From Archegozetes longisetosus (taxonomy: Eukaryota; Arthropoda; Arachnida; Sarcoptiformes; Trhypochthoniidae), in assembly GCA_018873245.2 (NCBI GenBank), contig JAEMBT020000004.1:7915073-7979072 (forward strand): a DNA stretch of 64,000 nucleotides. The letters are read 5' to 3'. Made by a program: the position numbers and the translations under genes. The notes below the pieces were generated by a model. That model saw nothing but the letters and a program-made list of their open reading frames with translations, did no database searches and was not told where the DNA came from. Of the stretch, positions 22,701 through 35,249 are shown in pieces; positions within the stretch are counted from its first letter, which is position 1, and every line of letters begins with the position of its first letter.

Positions 22701-25559
22701 TTGATTAATGAGTGAAAATTATTGAGTAAAGCGAATAATCGAGTCGTATTTTTCCTCTCACACTAGCTCTCGGAAGAGTGCCGACAACCAATTTAAGTCA
22801 ACCAATTGGGTTCATGCCTCCACCTTTTACGTGTATGCATTCTTACTAAGTCTTCTTTCTTAAATCGAACTCATTTTATATATCGCGTTTACTTTTATCT
22901 AATTTTGCACTTCTGGTAAGTTCTAAGTGAATCGCTCGTCGCCTTCAAGTCTTCGATCATAGCTTCAGTGATAGGAAGAATTGCGCGCTTCGAATGCATA
23001 GTATGGACAAATCTATGCACTTTAGAGTCAATTTAATAGAGAGCTCGCGTTTTTGTTTTTTGTATCAATGCATTTATGCCTTAATTGATTTACTATTTGA
23101 CGCGCATATAGTTTACGTGAATCAAGACTTATTGAAATCGTTTCCCGTAATTAGGGTTTTCGAAAGGCTATAAAGAAGCGTTTCAGAGTGGAGAACAAGA
23201 GCCCTGGCTTTTCCGTGGAGGTCTCACTGGAGAACTACAGGTAATTAATCCAATATAATACTTTTTCATTTTGTCAGCTCAATCATTTCAGTAATTATTA
23301 AGAAGCAATAAATTAACATTCTATCCCGTTTTTCTTTATTTCACTCTAAATTTGAAATTTATGTTCTGATCATCAACTCAGAAGCTGATTCTATAAGTTT
23401 TATGGCAGTGTTTTTCATTATTTTGAATCGAAAACATGAATTTTGCAAAATTACGACGAATTTAGTGTTTTTGAGATGAAAGTCTAGGTTTTTATTGAAA
23501 TTTTGAAACTTTTAGCGATCGAATCTACTTTTTTTACTCAGCTTTTGTTAGCTTAAGAGTAAGAAAGCAGGATTTTAGTGACAGCTTATCTTTTGCCAGG
23601 AAATTATTTTGTCAGGATCCATTTTTAAAAGTTTCCTTTCAAAAAGCAATCATCTTTCGAACCTGACTTCAATATAACGTTTTACCAAAGCTCGCTTAAC
23701 CATTAGACCACTTGCCAGGCTCAAGATTTCTGATTAAACGATAAATTCTATAATACAGGCTGATAACAAATGATTAGCCAACATTTTTTTATTGCGAAAT
23801 CTATATCTTCGAGTGCAAGTGAAGATACAAAATAATAGAAACTTTAAATGAGTTATACAATTCTCTCCGGTATTGATAAGTTTCTCATCTAGCAGGAAGT
23901 TTGCCAATTTCTTTGGCTGAACTCCATTAGTTGATATGGCGAACCACATTGGTCGCGCTCATCCCAAACCCATTGAGCTTAATAAACGTCTTACCTTTTA
24001 GAGGATTTTTTATTTGAGCTATCGGATCGCAATCTGGATGACCGAAGTCAAGTCAATATGGAAGTTATGGCAACATGTGATCAGTGCCAACATGAAAAGC
24101 TGTCGGCAAGATCAACTTCGATCTTTTTCAATAGATCACCTATAGACTTAACATGTTTATCATGAGTAGCTGTTTGTCGTTCAATCTGACCAAATGTCAT
24201 ATTCCGCTTGTTTTGACTCCCCTGAGAAATTGCAGAATCTGCGCTAACTTTGTGCAATGAGCGATGTATATCTACTGCTTTTACACCAAGCATAGTTTGA
24301 ATGTTGATAGACGGCCATTGTCCGAACTCGGTTAAAGGCTTTTATCGTATTAAGGAAAAGGCCTCAAAAATGAGTGTACTTTTGTTAGCAAATATAGAGC
24401 TATCAGCAATAGCATCATAAAAATCTTTTAATCGTTGACTCAAATAAAGAGAAAAAGTTTAGACTAATTGTTTTGTTATAGTCTTTATGTGAGAGAGCTT
24501 AAATTAAATTTTGACACTATTTTCTGATGTTTACTATCATTGTTTGACCCACGCTTTATTCAGTTAGCATCTTTTCTACTGCTTCTTCATAATTATTGTT
24601 GAATCTTATTTCATTTTTGTTAAGTCAAGATTTAATGTTGAATTAATTTGATAGCGATTATTGCCAGTGGAATCTGTGAGCGATTTGTTTCTGTATAAGG
24701 CCCCGGAATCGCCTTCAAGTCGAATATATACAATAAGACCTTACTTGTCATCTGATGAAACTTCAGTTTATGAAGTCTGTCGTAAAACTTTTGCTTTCGA
24801 AAAGCAAAATGTTTCATTCGATGAAGTGCCAGACTTTGTTGGAGACAAGTCAGTTACAATTTTGAAAAGACTGTTAAAATTGAAGAATTTCGTAATTTTT
24901 TATCAATTTTCACCCTTAGACTTATCGGTGGGTTTTTGTGTTTAAGTTCGGAATATTGTTTCATTGTTGAAGATGAAGTCGGGATATGTGGTTACGCTGT
25001 GGCTGCTTTAGATGCTGAACAATTCAATAAAAGCTCGAAATCGCCTGGACACCAGAACTAAATCGTAAATATCCGGCACCGACTGAAAAGATAAATAACG
25101 GGCAAAAATTATCTGCGATGGAAGAACTAATAAATGATATGCACTCTAAAACTGAGGCCTATTCAGTACCCGAAGTTATTTATAAAAATCACCCGTCAAT
25201 ATTGAGAATGACAGTAATGCCACATATTATGGATTTAAGTGTTCCAAAACGAATTCTCGCCTGTATTATAGCTGCCCTCAAAGCAAACGGTTTGTCTAAA
25301 CGCTTAGTGGTCGGTATTGTCGCCAATCTGTTCGTCATTCGCAACAATACTGCCTATTAGCTTAATATTTAGATAGTTCTTATAATACTAATTGAATTAA
25401 TGCTATTCTATGATAGGATCGCATGGAGTTTTTTGTGAAGTTCCATCAACCGATAAGAAGATTCTCGACTTTTACTCTAAATTGGGTTTTCTACACATCC
25501 AATTGCCGAGTGGAACCGCTCATTCCGATAATACACTATTTATGGGTCGTGTTATTTAA
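19783..25559 (+). CDS. OGA: Protein O-GlcNAcase (GH84, with GNAT-like C-terminal domain)
   Basis: Nine exons: 19783-19882, 19949-20000, 20116-20205, 20330-20612, 20676-22040, 23155-23240, 24655-24848, 24920-25289 and 25417-25559; about 894 residues after allowing for two lost bases (human 916). The enzyme removes O-GlcNAc from Ser/Thr of nuclear and cytosolic proteins. The GH84 domain starts [12 protein letters not shown] and has the catalytic Asp pair at 141-142 ([11 protein letters not shown]), then [10 protein letters not shown] and YSGRS. A low-complexity linker follows, then the stalk helices ([17 protein letters not shown]), then the acetyltransferase-like domain ([31 protein letters not shown]). 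Frame is lost in the A4 runs at 21171-21174 and 25029-25032; one added base at each restores homology and the phase of that exon. Intron 6 contains transposon remnants. Confidence 0.94.
22041..23154 (+). other. OGA intron 5 (1.1 kb)
   Basis: Donor GGTTAG|GTAAGA to acceptor ATTAG|GGTTTT. The intron contains no exon that I can support. It includes a patch near 22800-23000 less AT-rich than its surroundings, of unknown meaning. Confidence 0.5.
23645..23725 (-). repeat. tRNA-derived SINE fragment in OGA intron 6
   Basis: The minus strand has TGGTCTAATGGTTAAGCG (23710-23693), a very good A box of tRNA-Glu/Asp type, and AGGTTCGAAAG (23663-23653), a B-box-like motif 30 bases later. The T arm after the B box is not complementary, so it is not a functional tRNA; a SINE head or pseudogene is likelier. 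Confidence 0.5.
23740..24320 (-). mobile_element. decayed mariner/Tc1-type transposase remnant
   Basis: On the minus strand, 24293-24081 reads without stops and contains [21 protein letters not shown] followed by HVKSIGDLL, resembling the N-terminal helix-turn-helix region of mariner transposases. After stops, 24050-23950 contains [11 protein letters not shown], like the C-terminal P-K-L-K-x-x-L-K-G-x-x-F block of the same family. The catalytic middle between them is missing and frames change, so this is a dead, internally deleted copy. It sits antisense in OGA intron 6. Family call is by memory of motif shape only. Confidence 0.45.
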
Positions 25560-25619
25560 TTAGAATTTTTTTTAGACAAATTTTTGTTGAAATGCTCTCA
25601 CTTTTGTTATAACATTTTC

Positions 25620-25625
25620 AATAAA
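25620..25625 (+). terminator. probable OGA polyadenylation signal
   Basis: AATAAA 61 bases after the OGA stop codon, in a suitable T-rich context. Confidence 0.45.
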
Positions 25626-26237
25626 AATTAACTAAATTAATGTAATAATGATTTTCTCTTTAATTTATTAAAACCAATCGCTTTTCAATTCTATTTGAAT
25701 GACTCGTAAAAATTGTGTTCAATCATTCACTTGTGTTAAGTGGTAATTATTGCTTATTATTGTTAATTCGGTTGTAATTCAGTTATGTTATAAAATGACA
25801 AAACAATACATCAAATTAAAAATATATCACTAAAAATAGATTTTAATTTATTGGCTCGAGTATTTCAAAATAATATCATAAACTACTGAAAACTTGATCA
25901 GTTAATGAACTAATCAGTATTGTTGACCGCTTTTAGTCCTTGAATTCCAACTGTCAGACAAAGTTTTGAGATAAAGTCTGATAAGTAAAGCTCTATCTTT
26001 GATATGAGTGAGAAATAGAGCACTAATTCTGTCTTAAATACGACGCTTTGGTATAACTTATGATATACTCATTTACTTGACACTTGAGAGCAGTGCTAAA
26101 CAACATATCAGTTTGTGATAAGTTATTTTCCATTTGAAAGTTTCCTTTAGACTAACACATATCGGTATTTAAATTGATCCGAAAATTTAGAAATTGTATT
26201 ATTAACAGAGATCTAACAGAAAATAAAATAATAAGAA
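25626..26237. other. intergenic between OGA and GOT1
   Basis: AT-rich, no exon seen; must contain the GOT1 promoter and 5' UTR. Confidence 0.4.
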
Positions 26238-27878
<1,641 letters not shown>

Positions 27879-28103
27879 TCGAATAATATTGAAAACTCTC
27901 TCCAGAATATTCACTATTCTGTATGAAGTTTTACTTCAATTATATTTCATAGCAATGAGTTATAGTAGCTAATAAGTTTTTATTTTGTTTGAATCAATTG
28001 TTGAAAGTAGAACTTTCGATAGACTATTAAATCTTTACTAAATGTTTAGAATTGTAAATGTTTCAAAGATCACTGAATCTTTAAATTTAAAGAATGAATT
28101 TTA

Positions 28104-28109
28104 AATAAA
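28104..28109 (+). terminator. candidate GOT1 polyadenylation signal
   Basis: AATAAA about 225 bases after the GOT1 stop and 164 before the COMMD4 start codon. Confidence 0.35.
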
Positions 28110-28272
28110 ATTAGTTGCAATTCGAGAATTTATTCAAGTTTTGATCGAATAATAAGTCTTATCTAATTTTGATCTAATGCGGAGACTCAGCCTTCGTACA
28201 GAAGGCGTATTTTGTTTGGGATTTAAATCAAGTTTGAAAATAGTTCTGTACTCTCTATTATAATCTCAAGCA

Positions 28273-29936
28273 ATGGTGAGTTTAATTAACAATTTAATAG
28301 ATTTACTGATTATGACCTTAAATTAAAATCGTTTCGATCAATCACTTGAATCAAGCGCTTTCGATTTTGTGGACAAAATGATTGTCAGGACTGGATACTG
28401 GCTCAGATCTCATCACTTTCTAAACTTGTATTAAACATTATTTGTTTATACATTTATCAACTATTAATCAATTTATTAACTTTTACCTAATTTCAATGAT
28501 TTGTAGACATCAATCAAGATGAAAATGTTATGCAATCAAATCATATCTGATCTGGTCGACAATCAAATCGATGTATGAAAATGTTAATCTCATCTATATT
28601 TAAGTCAAGTTTTGCTTTGCTTTCGGTTTCAATCAATCCATTTTATTATTCAGTAGATTCTGATGTCTTATGACTGTCAAGTATTAAGTATTTTAATTGT
28701 CTTAGGTTTACTAAAAGCAAATTAAAACTTATCTAAATTCTATCAAATCGTAGAGTTTCAAAAATGTTACAAAAATTGACTAGAGTTAAGTTAAACTTGA
28801 TTTGAGTTATTATTACAAAAGCTCGGATTATATTTATTAACCTTTAATTTGATAGCCTAATTTAAATAATTACCAAATTTTATAGGTCAAATAAAGGTTA
28901 AATATTTATTAATCCGAGCTTTAGTTATGACTAACTTATTCGTTATAATTAGTATTTGCTATTACTTTTGTGCTAAAATGAAAACATTAATTTGAAAACT
29001 TAGATTGACGATCGAGTTATACTTAGACTGACAGAGACTAACTAAGTTATAATTTTCAGCAATCATTTAAAACCAAACTAAAGTTTATTGTTAATTGACT
29101 TACTCTCCTCTCAAATTTCGATAGTTTGAAAAGATAATAAAATTGACATCAGATGCAAAATTTGACATCGAAGACGTGAAGGCTTGTGTCTCCGCATTGA
29201 ACTTTATTTTTTCCAGTTCTTCTAAATATAATACCGATAGCGAAACACTTTCTAATGAATTACAACAATTAGGTTTACCTAAAGGTATGTTTGAGTTGAT
29301 TAATTGAAGTAGTACTAAAATGCTAATCAGAATTTGCATTGACTTAGAACACAGTACATCTCTTTGTAAAGTCTATTCGGAAAACTTCGATCGGCTCCAG
29401 AATGCATTAAAACAGCAAAGTTTAAGACGTATTAAAAGTTGATTTTAGTTGGCTTCCACTCCCGTTAGTATTGGAGATCACGCTCTGGTTTGAATCAAGT
29501 CAAGACAGTAATATTTAATAACCGTTTTCTAGATTAAAGTTATTGTTAGTGAGCGTAATCTCCTATGATACGGGAAGTAAAAACGACTGAAATCAAAATG
29601 TTTTGACTTCGACATATTTTTTTATGAGTTATTGAAACTTTGTTTTCCATTTAGTGAATCGCTTGAATCACATTCAGTACAAAATTGAGTCCGAATTTAG
29701 TTCTTCAACACATAAAGTGAATGCACCCGTTTTGCAGATTAGTATTGAGACACAAAATAATCAAACAAATGAGAAATCAGTATTTTATGTGACTCATGAC
29801 AAGTTATCTGTTTTAATATATGGTAAGAAAATAAAATTGATTCAGATTCAAATAAGTCTAATATTTAAATGAGTATTTTCCGAACATTTCAGAATTAAGA
29901 CAAGCCCTTCAACTGATGGATGAAGTCGTTGTTTAA
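28273..29936 (+). CDS. COMMD4: COMM domain-containing protein 4
   Basis: Seven exons: 28273-28275 (the ATG alone), 28356-28427, 28507-28572, 29125-29284, 29348-29428, 29655-29822 and 29893-29936. Every phase agrees; 197 residues against 199 in human. The start [19 protein letters not shown] follows the COMMD4 N-terminus very closely, then [10 protein letters not shown] and [15 protein letters not shown] of the helical HN domain. The COMM domain occupies roughly residues 125-197 and ends in [17 protein letters not shown] proteins assemble with CCDC22/CCDC93 in the Commander complex for endosomal recycling. The micro-exon holding only the start codon, at ATG|GTGAG, makes this gene easy to miss by ORF-based methods. 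Tail to tail with the HSDL1-like gene. Confidence 0.9.
28818..28922. repeat. imperfect hairpin with about 40-base arms in COMMD4 intron 3
   Basis: AAAGCTCGGATTATATTTATT (left arm start) faces AATATTTATTAATCCGAGCTTT (right arm end). Arms 28818-28857 and 28882-28922 pair over about 40 bases with a few mismatches and a 24-base loop. Size and form suit a small MITE-like element or a transcribed hairpin. Confidence 0.7.
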
Positions 29937-30148
29937 TTTATGAGTATAATTCTGTTATTGCGAGAACTAAAAAATTATTCGATGAAAAGTGTATAATATT
30001 TCAGAATTTCATTTTGTATTCAACTACTAGAAAATAATTGTAATCTGATATAAGAACTAAGCAACAGAATTGAGTACTTTATTATAGTGTAACTCGTAAA
30101 AATTTATATAATTACATCGTCTCAATACATGTAAACACAATATCTTTG

Positions 30149-30154
30149 AATAAA
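30149..30154 (+). terminator. candidate COMMD4 polyadenylation signal
   Basis: AATAAA about 210 bases after the COMMD4 stop and 65 bases before the stop of the convergent HSDL1-like gene. Confidence 0.3.
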
Positions 30155-30218
30155 CTCAAATTTTGATTTTATAAACCAAACTTAGAATCTATTCTTCCGT
30201 CCAGATATTGATATAATT

Positions 30219-31193
30219 TTAGATACAATAGAGTGTTAGTAAACGCAAAGAATACCACGAAATGAAATACCAGAACCTTTCTGGAATTAATGACAGGAGA
30301 AAAAATTGAAATTCATGAGGTATATAACCAGTCGTTCTATTAGTGAACCCAATTGTATTGACTGCAAACTTGGCGTAAGTCTCACAACTCGGAACCATTA
30401 ATGGGATAATTCCTAACTTTTGACTGTATTTACTGAATGGCGAATAAACATATGATGGCATTAATGACTGAATTGTGATTCCCTTTGATTTATATTCGTA
30501 TGAAAGTCCGCGCGAAAAGTGGTCAACAAACGCTTTCGAAGCTGAATATGCAGACAACTGGGGGATTGGTTTGACTGAACAAAGTGAAGATATATTGATA
30601 ATAAAACCTGATTTTCGTGAAACCATTTCAGGTAAAACCAAATGAGTCATCATTAATACGGGACTTATGTTTGAGTTGATAATCTCCAATACTTTTTCTG
30701 GTCTTAACTCCAAATAAGGTTTAGGCGTTTCATACGTAACCGAAACATTATTTACTAAAACTAGGATCTCTTTGCCGGCAATTTCTTCTCCAATCATATC
30801 GTAGACTCCGATATCTTTACTGAAGTGAGCGCCAATTGTCATTACTTCTACATTATATTTAAAAGAGATGTCACTATAAATTGATAGCAGTCTGTCCTTA
30901 TCTGCTCCAATTATTATTAAATTAAGTCCTTTTCGCGCGAGTTCCTGTGCAAAAGCAAATCCCATTTCGTTATTGGCATCTGAAATGAGAGCCCATTTGT
31001 TGACAGAATCAAATCGAATTGGTCTGAGTTGCGACCAAATGTGGATATATGTCTGATTCAGTAATTTATATAATAACTTAGCACTTATTTTAGCCACAAA
31101 ATACAATCCAATTAATGACAAGACTCGCTCGCAATTTAGCAAATATTCATTCAAATATGGGAACAAACGACCAAATGAATCAACTGATGACAT
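30219..31193 (-). CDS. HSDL1: HSDL1-like inactive short-chain dehydrogenase
   Basis: A single uninterrupted exon of 324 codons. It has a hydrophobic N-terminal segment (about 20-45), then an SDR fold matching HSDL1/17-beta-HSD12 relatives: NLIIIGADKDRL, VLVNNVSV, IINSNISPVLMMTHLVLPEM, GFIINISS, AYSASKAFVDHFSRGL and GITIQSLMPSYV. Ser202, Tyr216 and Lys220 of the catalytic set are present. The glycine-rich NAD(P) loop is not: the usual TGxxDGIG reads SDANNEMG (71-78), losing two of three glycines, and NNAG reads NNVS. In vertebrate HSDL1 the catalytic Tyr is Phe and the protein is thought inactive; here the defect lies in the cofactor site instead. HSDL1 is the nearest I recall, but an HSD17B12/3-like origin is possible. 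No intron, unlike all its neighbours. Confidence 0.8.
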   Translation of the reverse strand: MSSVDSFGRLFPYLNEYLLNCERVLSLIGLYFVAKISAKLLYKLLNQTYIHIWSQLRPIRFDSVNKWALISDANNEMGFAFAQELARKGLNLIIIGADKDRLLSIYSDISFKYNVEVMTIGAHFSKDIGVYDMIGEEIAGKEILVLVNNVSVTYETPKPYLELRPEKVLEIINSNISPVLMMTHLVLPEMVSRKSGFIINISSLCSVKPIPQLSAYSASKAFVDHFSRGLSYEYKSKGITIQSLMPSYVYSPFSKYSQKLGIIPLMVPSCETYAKFAVNTIGFTNRTTGYIPHEFQFFLLSLIPERFWYFISWYSLRLLTLYCI

Positions 31194-31489
31194 TTTGGAT
31201 CATTTGATGGCAGAAAATTGAATTAAAAATGACATTCAATTAGTGAGTTGTGTCTAATTTGAAGTGAACGCTAAAACAGGTGAGACATACGTAAAACAGG
31301 GTTTGTCTCAAATAGGCTGCATCTATTGGACCATCATTCACTTAATGCTAACTTCACATCTTTTCAAATCTCAGAATATTCTTAACTCAAAAATTCAAAT
31401 CGAATAAGTTGACAAGAATACTGAAATAATTAAGACTGCATTCTTGAGTGGCATTTACGATTCAAATGTCTGTCTGAGCATTCAAAAGC

Positions 31490-31720
31490 CTAATAATTGA
31501 TAGCAACCAAAAGTTATGTATTGCGATCACTTGCTTTTCATCAGATCATAATATCAAACATATTAACAAACTTATAGAATATTCAATATAGTAATCAAAG
31601 CAAATTAAAAATTAATTCTAGTAGCAAGTTGACGCGCGTAACAGGCAGATTGACAAAACCATGCTTTTTTCTTGTTGCTGTCGTGGATTATTAAGCTTTC
31701 AACTGTAATATCTAACTGAG
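31490..31720. repeat. dispersed repeat, copy B
   Basis: Second copy of the family seen at 14900-15130, in the same orientation, starting TAATTGATAGCAACCA and ending in a TTTTTTCTTGTTGCTGTCG block. The middle is as diverged as the ends, so the two copies are old. Confidence 0.5.
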
Positions 31721-33879
31721 TCTCATTTATTAAAGCTTGTGATACTTTTATATAGATATAAATTAAGTGAAACTTTTCATCTCAATTTTAATTAATACCA
31801 TGTTCACAAAAACGAACTATAACCTAATAGAAATAAAGAGTAACTTGTGATAAAAAACTAAATCAAGTTCTTCATGTATTTATAACAATTAATATTTGTT
31901 CAAATATCGAACGAATGGAAAACTGCATTTTTTATTTTATTAATACTATATTCAAACTATTTGTAATTTGCAGTTCATTTTTTGTGGACATAAGATTTGC
32001 GATTGGAATGACACCAGTATTTGATGACCTCATTTGAAGCTAACATAGAATCCTAACTTTCCATTTGTTCGATTAACTTTTATAAAGAATTCAAGTTAAT
32101 TAAGGCAACAATTTAGGAACTGATAGCGAACACCCGAAATATCACTTAATCAAAACTTATTACAATTACATTCAGTTAACGATTGTTCGACTCAATCCTT
32201 TACTAATTGAATGAAATGGCACAAGTTTTTGATGGTTTGTGCAATGTATCGATTCAGATCTTTACTGATCAGCATTGTTTGCGCAAAAACATAATCAAAA
32301 TGATTGAATTGAATGAAAGTTTCAAATTATGATAATTACTAACTGACATATATTAGAGTACGTAATTAATAAAAATAATGATGGATTCATGATCTCTGTT
32401 CGTTTGACTACCCAATAATTTCTAATTAGTGCAAAGCAATATTTGTTCACTTCTGTTGAGATGGCTTTGATTGCGCGAACTTTTTGATTAAGTCAATCGT
32501 ATGGCAATTTTTTCTACGAATCCCAAGTCATCGCATATTTGAAGCTTTGATTGAAAGTGAATCAATTTGATGAAAATACAATCAATTGTGATTTAGTCGT
32601 AGGCGACTCACTATTGAGAAACGTGAAACAGTCTTGTTTGCGCTCAATAAATTCAATTATAGTGAATTGTTGTTAAGAATTTGATTCAATTTTTTCTTAT
32701 TTTGTGCATTGTGTTCACACTTTATCTAATTTTCGAGTTCTCTTAAATTAACAACTTGTTGACAAATATGAGTCGCAAAATTGCATTTCATCTTTAATTG
32801 CTTGAACAGATTCTTAAATATTAACTTTACTTTAATTGATTAAGTTTGGATTATGCTTTTGAAGGTTAGCTCTATTATTAGGCTGACAAAGCGATTAAGT
32901 CATCGATTTTTAAAATGCTAGCGTGATCTGTAAGAATGGATGGCATTGAATCAAATTTGGTTCGCGTGCAATCAGGTATGTATTGTTGCAAATGACGCTC
33001 ACATCACGGTTATATTGAGGTTAGTTTAATAGAGGTTTAGCAGGGCCAACATAAGCTCAAACAAAGTATTATCATTATAGAACGTCATTTGCATCAATAC
33101 TTGATGGCATAAGTTATCAAAGCCTCGAGTTTAAGCCGAATTAACTTAGTTTTAGTCGATTTGCGTTTCGGATATTGTTGGTGTGACGATCTCATATTTC
33201 TAGCTCAGTATTGGTGAGGTTTCAAATTGTGTTAAACTTTATTATTTTTAAGCCTTAGATACTGTAAGTCGCCCTATAAAAGGCAAGAAATCGCAAATAC
33301 TTAGCTGACTCTTGAAATAATATTAACTGCAACTGTATCAGTCACACAACTCAACTAAAACCTTAAGCTCTAATCTTCAGCCTCAGTCTAAACTTAAACA
33401 AAGTTTCCGAAAATTGTGGCACAAAACGTAACGCTATTGTTGCGACAATTTAAGAAATTTCGAAATTAATCGATGCTTGAAAAAGTGTCAGCAACAGTAT
33501 AGTTTACATTAAGTCAACAAAACATTTTAACAATTTTGTTTTTCTCCAAACAAAAGTAAATCCTAAATGAGCTCAGATTCTGAGACAAAGAAAAAACAAG
33601 AAAGATTGCGAGCAAAATACGAATAAGTGCTCAGGTTAAAAGAACAAAATCAACAGAAATAGCTCGCGAAAGTTAAAACCTTAAGCCAAAAGTGAGGAAC
33701 AAGGACTAGCATTAGGCTTATATTATGTTCATGCTAATGGTATTGCTTCACTCATTATTCACTCATTATTTGTTTAGTTTGAATCAAACCATGAAAATCT
33801 TATATTTTTTAAAACTGCTCAACTTTTAATAGCAATCATTCTTCTAAATATTAGCTATTCATTAGTCGGAAATTATTAT

Positions 33880-34045
33880 TTTTTCGCAAAAAATTCTTTT
33901 AGACAAAGGTTCTGTTCTGAAAATCATCGGATCAGCTTGTTCTGGATTCTGGAAGTAGTCAAAGTGTTTTTGCAGTACTTCTTCTAAAGTTGGTCCTTAC
34001 TGTCCGCCAAAAGCATGTCATCGATATCGGAGCCTTAAAATATAG
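33880..34045 (-). pseudogene. protein-like fragment with in-frame stops, family unknown
   Basis: The minus strand reads GPTLEEVLQKHFDYFQNPE and then QADPMIFRTEPLSKRIF. The composition is that of a real protein, unlike the surrounding AT-rich DNA, but a TAA stands directly before it and a TGA eight codons before the fragment. It could be a pseudogene piece or an exon with sequence errors. I do not recognise the family. Confidence 0.3.
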
Positions 34046-35220
34046 TTTAATATTTTATCATTTCGAAGTTTTAATTTCATAAAATTTGATCTTTGATTTA
34101 ATTACTGAACAATGAAAATTAAGATCGAACAACTGCTCACGTTTGGTCTTATGAAGCCATTGTATTCGTTTTTTGAGTTAAAGGTAAGAAAACTACTTGT
34201 TGAGTTGAGCAAACTATTGATTGAATTACTTGATTTGTTCAAATGTACTTCGATTACAATGCTGTTCGTTTATTAGCGATACAACACAACAATAAATTGT
34301 GGATCAGTAAAATGAGATGAGACACAAGGAACAACGCAAAATGATTATCAGAAAAAACTAGAAATAAATGACTGCGTAAGAATATGAATGATTAAATTGG
34401 CTAGAGACAAGCGGCTTCACCTAAAGTTATAGTTGACCAGGAGCTCAACATTATAGTCAGCTCGACAACCAAGTCAATAATGAGTCATCAGATGTAAGTG
34501 TAATCAAACTAGATATCGCGGATCAACTTAGGAAACATTTCAAACAAGTTAATTCATTTAGTTATGTTATAGTTTGAAAAATAGTTCAATTTTTTTGAGT
34601 AAATAAATGGATTGAAATGTTTTTCAATAAACTTAGTTTCGAGGCTCTTAACTATTTGAACTGCTTTATTCTGCTAACTGTTCAAAGCCTGAAACGTCCA
34701 CAATACTGTATGACAATCAAATGTCAATGGAATAAAGTTAAAACTGGATCAGCGATTGGTTGTGGTGTTTTGCGTCAATTAATCAAAATCGAAATGAAAA
34801 GTTTCATCCAATTAATCTTTAAATTGGACCGTCATAAACTTTTACAGATAAAAGCCACTCTAACGTTGCAAACTTTCATTTAGACAGATGTAGATATGAT
34901 GGCTATTCAAAATCGTGATAAGTGTCTTCAATTAAATCGAGGGCTAAAACTTTGTTGACGGGCTAAGATTTACTGTTACTAACACATTAACAAACTTTTT
35001 GTAAGCTGTTCAGAGTTTACTCTACTTTTATAAACATCTAAATGTTGCTCAAAGCAAAAAGAAGCATTGTGTATTGATGGTTTTATTTGAAGTAAGATTC
35101 AAAATACGATTAATGATGATCGATTCTAAATTGAAAGTTGATTTTCTAATCACTATGCTTGAACACTCTTCATTTTGTACTGGTAAATCTGAATAACTGC
35201 GCTGTTAATTGCCTCGAGTC

Positions 35221-35249
35221 ATGCATTACTTCAATTTGAAGTAATGCAT
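35221..35249. repeat. perfect 14-base-arm palindrome
   Basis: ATGCATTACTTCAA, one T, then TTGAAGTAATGCAT: a perfect inverted repeat with a one-base centre. It is far from any exon. Such perfect palindromes are rare by chance at this length. Confidence 0.8.

Noticed and set aside
22740..23000. Hidden OGA exon in intron 5
   Set aside because: The flanking exons already join in phase and match the family without a gap.
23645..23725. Functional tRNA gene
   Set aside because: A and B boxes are good but the T and acceptor stems do not pair.
34617..34883. 88-codon open stretch in the intergenic region
   Set aside because: No recognisable domain, no splice context, composition like random AT-rich DNA.
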